The notes under the pieces were generated by a model. The model did no database searches and had not been told where the DNA came from. It saw nothing but the letters and a program-made list of their open reading frames with translations. 17,500 nt of DNA from Anaeromyces robustus (Eukaryota > Neocallimastigomycota > Neocallimastigomycetes > Neocallimastigales > Neocallimastigaceae). The DNA is taken from the NCBI GenBank assembly GCA_002104895.1, contig MCFG01000475.1, forward strand, positions 1-17,500. Reading direction: 5' to 3'. Each line of letters begins with the position of its first letter. The first letter of the stretch is position 1. A program made the position numbers and the translations under genes. Below, one piece after another: positions 9,801 to 17,500 of the stretch.

Positions 9801-10539
9801 ATTATTTAATTTATCTTTGTTTTTATCAGATGAAAGTTTAATTTTCTCTTTATATTTTTCCATATTTTTACTTAATATTTTAAAACTTTTTTTACTTAGA
9901 GTGCTATCTTTCTTTTTTAAATATTCTTTATTATTTTTTTCATTATTATTATTATTATTATTATTTTTAATTTCATTATTTTCATTATTTGATGAGGAAT
10001 TTTTTAAAATTTTTGAACTACTAACAGATATTATACTTTTTATTTTCTTTAAAGATTTTTTACTTTTTTTCATTGAAAGATGAAAAGATTTATTATTATT
10101 AGTTTTATTATTATCTTTTTTATCTTTATTTTTATCTTTATTTTTATTATTCTTTTTTCTTTTCTTATTTTTCTTATTTTTTGATGTAAATAAATATTTG
10201 AATATATTTTTTGAACGTTTTTTTGTATGAGAAGCATTATCTTCATCATGACGTTCTAGTTCATCATCTAATGAAGATAAAATACTATCACTTATTTCAT
10301 TATTATTATTATCAATAGAATTATTATTATTAATATTATTAATACTAATACTATCATTTATTATAATAATATTCTTTTTGTATTTATCATTTATTTTTTT
10401 AATGAAAGCTTTTTCTTTAGGTGTTAGTTCATTTAAAGTAGTATTACTTTGTTGTTGTTGTTGTTGTTGATTAATAATAGTATTTGATGATGATACTATT
10501 TCATCTTGTTTAAGTGATAATTTGTTTGTAATAAACATT

Positions 10540-10600
<61 letters not shown>

Positions 10601-13600
10601 CATTATCATTGATATTATTATTATTTTTATTATTATTAACATTAATCATACTCATATCACACATAATTTCATCATTATCATTAATTATTGTTTTAGAAGA
10701 ATTAGATTTTAAAATAGGAGATGAAGGTATTGATAATACATCTATACTCTGAAAAGATTTTCCATCTGAATCATAAGGTGAATTCTTTATATGATATAAT
10801 TCTAATTCACAAGATTTTGATTGATGATGATTACTTTTATTATTATTATTATTATTATAAATACTACTATTATTATTACTAATAATTTTTCTTATTGTTT
10901 TATTTCTATCCATTGTATTAATTAAACAAAATTTAGATATAGGAGAATAAGATCCAACAGAATTATTTTTCATTATATAATTATTATTATTATTATAATA
11001 ATTTTCATCTTGAACCATTTTATGAAAAGTTCTAGGAAGAGAACCTTTCCATTCTACTCTTTTTAATGAACTATCACTTTTATTTTTACCTAAATCATAT
11101 AAAGTTTCATAAGATTTTATATTATTATTATTATTATTAGTTGAAGTACTTTTTTTATCTGAAAGTGAAAGAGAAGAAGTATTTTTATCAATAGTAGAAT
11201 TATTAATAATGGTATTTAATTTTGAAGAAGTAGATTGTAATGTTGATTTATTAGAAGATGGAGATCTACTTATTGAATACAATGATGATGGAATAGTTTC
11301 ATTTAAACTATATTTTCTTAATTGTGGAATATTACCAATATTATTACTATAATTACTATTATTATTACTATTATTACTATTATTACTATTAGTATTAGTA
11401 TTATTAGTATTATTATTAGAATTAAAACGGAAATAACTATTATAATAATCACTAAGAATACTTTTTCCTGGATGGTTTAATATTGGATCTGAATTAAAAT
11501 GACTTAATTTTTTCTTCTTTTTTGAATTAGTATTATTACTTTTACCAGATTTTACAGAATAAGACTTTGTTATAAAACTTTTATTAGGATGTAATGCTTC
11601 ATGTTGTAATGCAATAGATATTGAACCATTTCTTTTAACTTTTTTTTTTTTGTTGTCATTGTAAGAGATACATCATATTTTTATAAATAAATATAAAAAA
11701 AAATTATTTTTTTTTAGATTTTTATATTTATATATATATATCCAAATTATTCATATATAATTTATTTAATAAATATATATGTATATATGTATATATATAT
11801 TATTATTTATATTTATGTTTATTATTACCTTTCTTAAATTTATTCTGATAACGATCATTATAATCAAAGTAATCATCATTATAAACAGCATCATTCATAT
11901 CTTCATAAAGTTGATGATGATGAGGATGATTTTCAGAATCAATAATAGTAGTTGTATTATAATTACAAATTCTATTTGAATAATAATCTTTATTTCTGGT
12001 AGTTCTAGGCATAATAAGAGGAGGTTGAACCTCTGCTTCATTTGTTTCAGGTGCATCAATATTAGAAACTATTGAGAAACCAGACATTTTTGATGATTTA
12101 CTTGCATTTCTTGGAATATTAACCATAGAATTTTGAATTGTTATTGCTGACTGAGGTTTAATAATTGGGGAACTTTATAATATATATATATATTATTGAT
12201 TTTATATATAAAGTATTAATAATAATAATAAAATTAATAATATATAAAAATTAAAATATTGTTTTATTATAAATAATAAATATATTTTTTTAATTAAATA
12301 ATAATAATAATATAAAAAATAAAGATAAAAAAAAATACCTTATATTAATATTAATATCATTTAAAAGATCAGAAAATACAAGTTTTTCATTCTAAAAGTA
12401 AATAAAATCAAATATAAATAACGAATTAATATTAATATATATTATATATATTAATATAAATATATTATTTAATTAATCAATCAGTTATTTAATAAATTAA
12501 TTTTTAAGTATATATATATATATACCTCTATTCTTTCCATAGAATAAAATTCAATATCTAATAATATTTCACTATATATAGATTATATAAAAAAAAATTT
12601 TTTTTGTTAATATTAAAAGGAATATAATGATTATTATTTTTTTCTTTTCAGAAATTAAAAAAAAATGCTTATATTATTACCCTCTACAAACAAAATTGTC
12701 TATTTATTTATTTATTTATTTATTAAATATATTAATAATTATTATATATAGATTAATTAGTCATTATTATTTATTAAATTATTTATTTATAATATAATTA
12801 AATAAAAAAAATAAATAAAATAATTAAAAATTAAAGTAATATTTACGTTTTTTTCCTTTTTTATATTCTTTTAAATATATTGGATACCATTGTTTAAATT
12901 TTTCTATAATATATATAAATATAAAATAAAATGAAAATTAATATTATAAAGAACTATTATACATATATATATAATCTTTCTTTTTTTTTTTTTTAATAAA
13001 TATAAACTATTTATGAAAAAAATCATTATACTATATATATAACAAATACCATTTTCCATTACTAATATTAAAGGAATTCTAGTTTCTCCTATAAGATTAA
13101 AATGATCTTCTGTATTATTATTAAAACATTGCATAAAAAATGAAGTTTTATCTTTAATAGCTTCAAAAGTAAGTTTACAGTTCCATTCTTTTTTTTTTTT
13201 AGTTAATATTTCATAATCAAAAATATTAAATAGAAATAGTTAAAGTTAATAAAATTTTTTTTATATTATAAAAAATTAATAATAATATAATATTAAACTA
13301 TATCTTTATAAATACATATATATATATATTTATATAACATACCAAATGTATTATTATCCTGACCTTCAGCAGGAGTTGATACTTTCGTACCAGAAATATA
13401 ATCAATTTTTATAACTGGATTTTTTATTTTTATATTTCCTTTATATATATATATAATTTATATAATAATATTAATAATAATAATAATAATTATAAAAAAA
13501 AATATTTGAATTAATACATATATATGTAAATATAATATTTTTATTATTATTATGATAACCTATATTATATAGAAGATAAGAAATTAATAATATAAGAAAT

Positions 13601-13819
13601 AAAAATTATAGATAAATAAAAATTTTCATACTTTTACTTCCAATTTCAATTTTTTGAAGACCTTTTGCTTCAAGAACTTTTTTTTTTAATTATAAATATT
13701 ATAATATTAATATATATATATATAAATTTTCTAAAATGTATTTATAATAATATTATTGTTTTTTTTTCTTTATTATACTTACTATTAACACTTAAAACTC
13801 CAAGAGTAAGACTTGCCAT
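6809..13819 (-). CDS. Giant C2-domain protein of the Inn1/Fic1 (cytokinetic ingression) type, 12 exons
   Basis: Exons: 13819-13783, 13676-13632, 13438-13343, 13187-13050, 12903-12847, 12699-12681, 12571-12526, 12391-12339, 12172-11829, 11638-8388, 8264-8174 and 8001-6809. All 11 introns (106-193 bp) have GT and AG ends and the summed phase is correct at each junction, giving 1789 residues and a TAA. Residues 1-146 form a C2 domain: GVLSVNILEAKGL, then T-K-V...AEGQ...FEWNCKLTF, then NLIGETRIPL, then QWYPIYLK and the final strand GEILLDIEFYS. The GQ-x-P/F-x-W and W-Y-P...GEI-x-L-x-x-x-F-Y landmarks are those of Inn1/Fic1-type C2 domains. In yeasts these couple actomyosin ring closure to septum synthesis through C-terminal PxxP motifs that bind SH3 proteins (Hof1/Cdc15, Cyk3). 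Here KPLPLPPSIPP starts at residue 1623 beside poly-Gln. Other parts: a polybasic stretch (about 740-810), a 36-bp minisatellite (about 970-1280) and a Gln-rich coiled-coil tail. The known yeast proteins are only about 270-410 residues. The C2 call is firm; the ingression role is inference. Confidence 0.82.
7238..7312 (-). repeat. Poly-Gln run next to a proline PxxP motif
   Basis: Fourteen Gln codons (CAA with several CAG) at 7238-7279 directly follow KPLPLPPSIPP (7280-7312). The proline stretch fits a basic-x-x-P-x-x-P class of SH3 ligand. The mixed CAA/CAG usage implies some age or selection. The tract sits about 165 residues before the C-terminus of the C2 protein. Confidence 0.85.
8640..9570 (-). 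repeat. 36-bp coding minisatellite, about 25 copies, DKVINENNVNND type
   Basis: Exon 10 of the C2 gene holds about 25 tandem 12-residue units. The common form is D-K-V-I-N-E-N-N-V/I-N-N-D, with variants such as VIDEIIINNDDI and extra codons in a few units (DDDAK, SN). The DNA copies are close but not identical. The frame is intact through the whole array. It adds about 310 disordered residues. Long poly-Ile/Leu frames on the plus strand across 8679-9596 are shadows of this repeat. Confidence 0.92.
10530..10610 (-). repeat. Poly-Asn microsatellite in exon 10 of the C2 gene
   Basis: A nearly pure AAT (ATT on the plus strand) run encodes about 20 Asn, with Asp interruptions on its upstream side (about 10600-10610), followed by TMFITNKLSLKQ. 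A second tract, poly-Gln, encoded at 10449-10468, lies 27 codons further on. Both are typical slippage hot spots. Confidence 0.9.
11829..12172 (-). other. Exon 9 of the C2 gene (linker after the C2 domain)
   Basis: A 344-nt exon encoding SPIIKPQSAITIQNS, then a Ser/Lys region, PPLIMPRTTRN and a His/Asp/Tyr-rich end (NHPHHHQ, DDYFDYNDRYQNKFKK). An internal ATG at 12126 would look like a start in a frame-only reading. The frame is open upstream to the acceptor TATAAAG|TTCC at 12173, so it is not the real start. The donor is AAAG|GTAATA at 11829/11828. Confidence 0.75.
12526..13819 (-). other. C2 domain encoded by seven tiny exons
   Basis: Exons 1-7 are 37, 45, 96, 138, 57, 19 and 46 nt long and together encode residues 1-146. 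Donors: GTAAGT, GTATGA, GTATGT, GTATTT, GTAAAT, GTAATA and GTATAT. Acceptors end in AAG (introns 1-3) or TAG (introns 4-6). The ATG at 13819 follows an A-tract and begins the first beta strand of the domain, so it is a natural start. The Asp residues that bind calcium in classical C2 loops are not visible: loop 1 reads KIKNPVIKI where SDPY is usual, and loop 3 reads CFNNNTEDHFNLIGE. Confidence 0.85.
12681..12699 (-). other. 19-nt micro-exon (exon 6 of the C2 gene)
   Basis: ATAG|ACAATTTTGTTTGTAGAGG|GTAAT. It contributes the residues HNFVCRG (both end codons split) just ahead of the final C2 beta strand EILLDIEF. Leaving it out would change the frame, since 19 is not a multiple of 3. It is supported by correct splice ends and phase on both sides and by its position before the conserved Gly-Glu-Ile. 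It would be missed by most gene finders. Confidence 0.65.
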
Positions 13820-13884
13820 TTTTTTTTTTTTTTTTATTTTTATTTTATAATATATGTGCTTATTTAAAATTATATTTAAAAATT

Positions 13885-14035
13885 AAGGAAAAACGATATT
13901 AAACTAAAAAACAGTATATATAAATAAAACTTTTTTTTTTTTTTTAATTTTTAATTTTTAATTATATTTATATATAAGGAAAAACGATATTAAACTAAAA
14001 ACGATATATAAATACAACTTTTTTTTTTTAATTTT
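13885..14035. promoter_or_regulatory. Duplicated module upstream of the C2 gene, period 91 bp
   Basis: AAGGAAAAACGATATTAAAC occurs at 13885 and again at 13976. Each copy is followed by AAAA, a TATATAAATA-like stretch, AACTTTT and a T run, so about 60 bp is repeated. The module lies 66-216 bp upstream of the ATG at 13819, in the promoter or 5' UTR. It is one of the few places in the spacer with conserved G and C, so it may hold a repeated factor site, or it may be a simple duplication. Confidence 0.6.
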
Positions 14036-14085
14036 TTTTGGTAATTATTTTTAATATTATTACTTTTTTTAGTTGTATTTATATA
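14005..14085. repeat. 15-bp perfect inverted repeat
   Basis: TATATAAATACAACT (14005-14019) is the exact reverse complement of AGTTGTATTTATATA (14071-14085), with a 51-nt spacer rich in T. The left arm lies inside the second copy of the duplicated module. The match includes two C/G positions, which makes it less trivial than AT-only repeats. Confidence 0.6.
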
Positions 14086-14294
14086 TTTTTATTATTTAAG
14101 TACCTAAAAAAAAAAGAAAAAAAATATTAATTTTTAATATGTATTTTCATAAAATACTTTATCAAAATTATATTATTATAATTGATGATGCTGATATATA
14201 TATTTATAATTTTATATTTTATATTTTATAATTTATATTTTATATTAATAAAAAAAAATTAAACAAATATTATTATTCTTAAGAAAAAAAGTTC

Positions 14295-14459
14295 TTTTTT
14301 TTTTTTTTTTATCTTTTTTATTTTAGAAATTCTTTTTATACATTATGTAGTATATTAACTGTAATATTATAATATAGTTATATTTATTATTATAATAATA
14401 ATAATTATAAAAAAAAAAAGGTTTGAATTTTTTTTTTCCTTTTAACAGTTAATATACTA

Positions 14460-14491
<32 letters not shown>
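14295..14491. mobile_element. Possible MITE-like or hairpin element: 17-bp inverted repeat between T16 and A31
   Basis: TGTAGTATATTAACTGT (14346-14362) and ACAGTTAATATACTACA (14445-14461) are perfect reverse complements, 116 bp from end to end. A T16 run lies to the left (14295-14310) and an A31 run begins at the right arm (14461-14491), making the whole 14295-14491 block roughly symmetric. No transposase and no clear target-site duplication are visible. It could be a miniature inverted-repeat element, a transcribed hairpin or chance plus homopolymer growth. Confidence 0.35.
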
Positions 14492-14493
<2 letters not shown>

Positions 14494-15914
14494 TATATTA
14501 TTAATATTAAAAATATATCAATAAATTTTTATATATATATATAATATGAAATATATATAATATATAAGGTATATTATTAATACTTTTTGTTATTATTATC
14601 TCTTAATAAAAAATATATTAAGAGAAAAAAAAATTAAATAATTAAGAAAAATAAGTGCAAGTTGAAATGAAATTACATTAAAATTTCAATTCTTATAATT
14701 TTATTTAGTAATTATAAAAAATAATAAAAGCTTTTTTTATTATTATTTTTAGTGTTATTTTTTTTAATTATACTCTTAAGGTAATAAACAAATATTTAAA
14801 TAAATATTATTTTAACTACTAACTTTTTTTTTCTTATATTTAAATATATAATGAAATACAATTTAACTCTTATAATATTTATATATATTTCATATTAATA
14901 ATTTTTTTTTATTTTACTTTATTAGAAAGAGACTATTATATCGTTTTTTTATTTATTTATCTTTTTTTTATTTTTTTTTATTTTTTTTTATCATTATATC
15001 ATAGATAATGTCATTTCTTTATATAGATATATATATATTGTTATTATTTTTTTTTAACAATAAAAGAAGAAAGTTAGTAATTTTTTTCTTTATTAAATAT
15101 TACTCCAACATTCAAGGAATATTAATTATTATAATATTCTTTATTATATAAAGAAAATAAAAATAAAAATAGTATTTATTTCTCAAAAATCATTCATTTT
15201 TCTTCTTCTTCTTCTTGTTAAATAAGAATAGATTTTATTATTATTTTTTTTTTTTTAAGAAAAAAAAAATTTGAAAATGTTTCTTTTTTGTTTTTAGTTT
15301 TATTTTATTTTGAATTTTTAATTTATTTTTTTTTTTTATTTTTTTTTAAAATTTTAATAAATTTAAACTATTTAAATTATTTTTATCCAATAAGATTTTT
15401 TTAAATGTTAATTAATTAAAAATAAAAAAAATAAAAAGTAATTAGAATTTTTTTTTTTTTTTTGAAACAATTTATACATCATCTATATTGGAAGTAACAA
15501 AAAAAATAAATAGTCAAGCATATAATAATAATAAAAGAAAACAATTAATATAAAATATAAAAACATATTTTAATGTTTTTATATTAATTTATTTTATTTC
15601 CTTTTTTTTTCTTGTATATTTGTATTATAAAATTTTAAAAATATTAAAATTTTTTTATATATTTAATATTTAATATTTAATTACATATTATCACATTATT
15701 TTTTCTTTATAATTAATTTAATTATTAATTATAATTTTATTATTATTTTTTTTAATATTAAAAAATAGCATGATTCATAAAATGTATTTTTTATAATATA
15801 GGATTAAATATAATATGTATATATATATAAGTAATTGGTCAAATTAAACAAATGGATAGTTTTTTTTTTTTTTTTTTAATCTATTAATTTAAAAACAATG
15901 CAGCAATATTAATG

Positions 15915-15946
<32 letters not shown>

Positions 15947-16508
15947 AATTTATTTATTTTTATTATATTTATACTTTTTTTTTTAATTTTTTGTATGGAG
16001 TGATGATGAGTAATCCTAAAAATATAAATATATTATAATATAAAAAAAGTTGTTTTATTATTTTTTTCTCTTGGACAAATGAATAATAAAGTTAAAAAAT
16101 AATAAAATATAATAGTAAACTATTTGTTAATGAAAAAAAAAAAAAAAAAAAAAAAACTATTATAAAAAGATTTTTCGAAAAAGTCATTAATAACTTTTGT
16201 GATATACCTTTTTAAAATGTAAATATTCTTTTATTTTTAATATAGATGAATTTGTTTTTTTTTTTTTAATATTATTTTATTTTTTTATTTTTTAATTATA
16301 ATATATTAAAATATATATATAAATAAGCCTTTTTTTTATAATTTTTTTTATTAAACTGTATAATATGATTCTATTATATAAAAAATAATATATTAATATA
16401 TTACAATACATAATAATAATAAAAAAAAGTAATATATATATATTTTTATTTTATACTACAATTCATCAAAAATCTTTTTTTTTTTTTCATTTAATTTTTT
16501 AATTGTTT

Positions 16509-16608
16509 AATTTTTAATATTATTTAATATCATTTTAATATTATTTAATATCATTTAATATTATTTAATATTATTTAATATCATTTTAATATTATTTAAT
16601 ATTAATAT
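16509..16608. repeat. Phased 10/11-bp repeats, ATTATTTAAT / ATCATTTTAAT
   Basis: About nine copies of ATTATTTAAT alternating with ATCATTTTAAT or ATCATTTAAT stand end to end, finishing 9 bp before the stop codon of the CBM18 gene, so they fall in its 3' UTR. A period of 10-11 bp matches the DNA helical repeat. The function is unknown. Confidence 0.8.
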
Positions 16609-16616
16609 TCATCTAT

Positions 16617-17500
16617 TTAAACACAATAACCGAATTCTTTTTGACAACCTTGAGATTTTTTACAATAAGCAGCAGAAGCACCACACCAACCATATTTACT
16701 ACAACAGAAACCACTTGGACATCTACCTACACCTTTACCACAACGTCCATCATCACGTACAATAGTATCATCTACTTTACTAGATTTTTTTGTCCAGCAG
16801 GTACCAAATTCAGATTGACATTTATCAACAGCACAATAAGCTTCAGTAGTACCACACCAACCATATTTACTACAACAATTATTATTTGAACAACTACCAT
16901 AACTGGAACCACAACGTCCTGGTATTTTTTTTATAGAAGATACTTTTTGACTTTTATTCCAACATACTCCATAATCATTTTGACAAGTTTTTGGATCACA
17001 ATATTCTTCTGTTAAACCACACCAACCATATTTACTACAACATCCTCCACGACCACAATTTCCATAACCTTTACCACATCTATGTTCATTTGATGATGAT
17101 GAAGATTGATCTGGTGGATTAGAAGAAGTAGAATTAGTTGGTACATCAGAAGTTGGAAGAGTAGTAGCAGTAGCAGTAGCAGTAGTAGTAGAAGTAGTAG
17201 TAGATTGTTTAATAGGTTCAGCTATATAACCAGTTTCAATTTTTTTACCATCTTTATATTCATAACAACGACCATAAGATGGTTGACATTCATTTTCAAT
17301 TTCACAATATTCATCAGTACTACCACAATAACCATATTTACTACAACATCCACCATCTGGACAAATACCATAATCACCACCACATTTACCATAATCATCT
17401 TCATCATCTTCTTCATCATCTTCATCATTATAACTTGGATTAGCATTTATCATACCCATAGTAATTGGTGAAATATTAACTAGTATAATGATTGATGATA
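16617..17500 (-). CDS. Secreted protein with four CBM18 (hevein-type chitin-binding) domains, 5' partial
   Basis: The frame is open from the right edge to TAA at 16617. In-frame Met codons exist at 17459 and 17453, but the frame continues upstream as SSIIILVNISPITMGMINA, which looks like the core and cleavage region of a signal peptide, so the true start probably lies beyond 17500. Counting from the Met at 17459, there is an acidic stretch (11-23) and four 8-Cys domains at about 26-65, 128-166, 183-221 and 240-279, each with C-C-S-K-Y-G-W/Y-C-G and Y-C-x(4,6)-C-Q-x-x-Y/F-G-x-C. A Ser/Thr/Pro linker (about 86-124), a likely O-glycosylation site, separates domain 1 from the rest. The protein ends one residue after the last Cys. 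No catalytic domain is visible. CBM18 binds chitin or GlcNAc through Ser and aromatic residues in the SKYGW loop. A cell-wall protein or chitin-coating protein is likely; multi-CBM18 proteins are abundant in gut fungi. Confidence 0.95.
   Translation of the reverse strand, partial: SSIIILVNISPITMGMINANPSYNDEDDEEDDEDDYGKCGGDYGICPDGGCCSKYGYCGSTDEYCEIENECQPSYGRCYEYKDGKKIETGYIAEPIKQSTTTSTTTATATATTLPTSDVPTNSTSSNPPDQSSSSSNEHRCGKGYGNCGRGGCCSKYGWCGLTEEYCDPKTCQNDYGVCWNKSQKVSSIKKIPGRCGSSYGSCSNNNCCSKYGWCGTTEAYCAVDKCQSEFGTCWTKKSSKVDDTIVRDDGRCGKGVGRCPSGFCCSKYGWCGASAAYCKKSQGCQKEFGYCV

Larger units (their letters stand above)
13820..16616. other. Spacer of 2.8 kb between the CBM18 gene and the C2 gene
   Basis: No exon, tRNA or rRNA is supportable. 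The end nearest 13820 is the 5' side of the C2 gene and holds an A-tract leader (coding strand), a duplicated module (13885-14035) and two inverted repeats. The end nearest 16616 is the 3' side of the CBM18 gene and holds a 10/11-bp repeat array. Between them are T9A repeats (about 14961-14990), a TTC run (about 15202-15217), T and A homopolymers longer than 15 nt (for example near 15916-15938 and 16133-16156) and a TCGA-centred small palindrome near 16170-16186. Confidence 0.7.

Noticed and set aside
11282-11284. Apparent starts at TTG codons (11282, 7861 and 5200)
   Set aside because: TTG is not a normal eukaryotic start. The frame is open upstream at all three places and continues to a splice acceptor.
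12904-13134. A separate small protein starting MQCFNNNTEDH
   Set aside because: The first half is exon 4 of the C2 gene; the rest reads into intron 4 after the GTATTT donor. The codons upstream of the Met are open and continue the C2 domain.
14690-14760. AATAATAAAAGCTTTTTTTATTATT hairpin as a terminator
   Set aside because: Intrinsic terminators are not expected in a fungal nuclear genome, and the arms are simple AT-rich sequence far from any gene end.
15990-16060. Short ATG frames (ATGATGAGTAATCC...) as a possible small gene
   Set aside because: They stop after about 11 codons, with no splice continuation or domain visible.
1-17500. tRNA, rRNA or other structured RNA genes
   Set aside because: I found no GC-containing cloverleaf, A/B boxes or rRNA-like stretches on either strand. 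A covariance-model search would be needed to exclude small divergent RNAs.

Overview
The window looks like nuclear DNA of an anaerobic gut fungus (Neocallimastigomycota). By eye it is about 85-90% A+T outside genes. Genes are cut by short AT-rich introns, and proteins are swollen with poly-Asn (AAT codons), poly-Gln and in-frame minisatellites. Three of the four genes have fungal signatures: a multi-CBM18 chitin-binding protein, a cytokinesis-type C2 protein and an ECL1-like zinc protein. Dictyostelids and Plasmodium share the composition but not this gene set. Genus and species cannot be told.

Layout: all four protein genes lie on the minus strand. In order of transcription, from right to left: (1) 17500-16617, a secreted protein with four hevein-type CBM18 domains, its 5' end cut by the window edge. 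(2) 13819-6809, one gene of 12 exons that at first sight looks like five or six unrelated Asn-rich reading frames. Joining the pieces by GT-AG introns keeps the frame through all 11 junctions. It gives a 1789-residue protein with an N-terminal C2 domain like that of fungal Inn1/Fic1 ingression proteins, a very long disordered middle, and a PxxP motif beside poly-Gln near the C-terminus. (3) 5875-1979, a two-exon gene for a 1216-residue coiled-coil, Asn-rich protein. Its intron falls just before a motif like the CC1-box of dynein adaptors. (4) 162-1, the first 54 codons of a small zinc-binding protein resembling ECL1 life-span regulators, running off the left edge.

The three spacers (163-1978, 5876-6808, 13820-16616) hold no gene I can support and no tRNA or rRNA. 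They carry homopolymer runs, AT microsatellites, a 59-bp tandem duplication, a duplicated module upstream of the C2 gene, several inverted repeats, and a 17-bp inverted repeat bracketed by T16 and A31.

No operon logic is expected in a fungus. A loose theme is cell wall and division (chitin binding, septum-ingression C2, possible dynein adaptor), but the neighbourhood may be chance. All spliced models here come from sequence logic alone (splice dinucleotides, phase, domain continuity) without transcript data.
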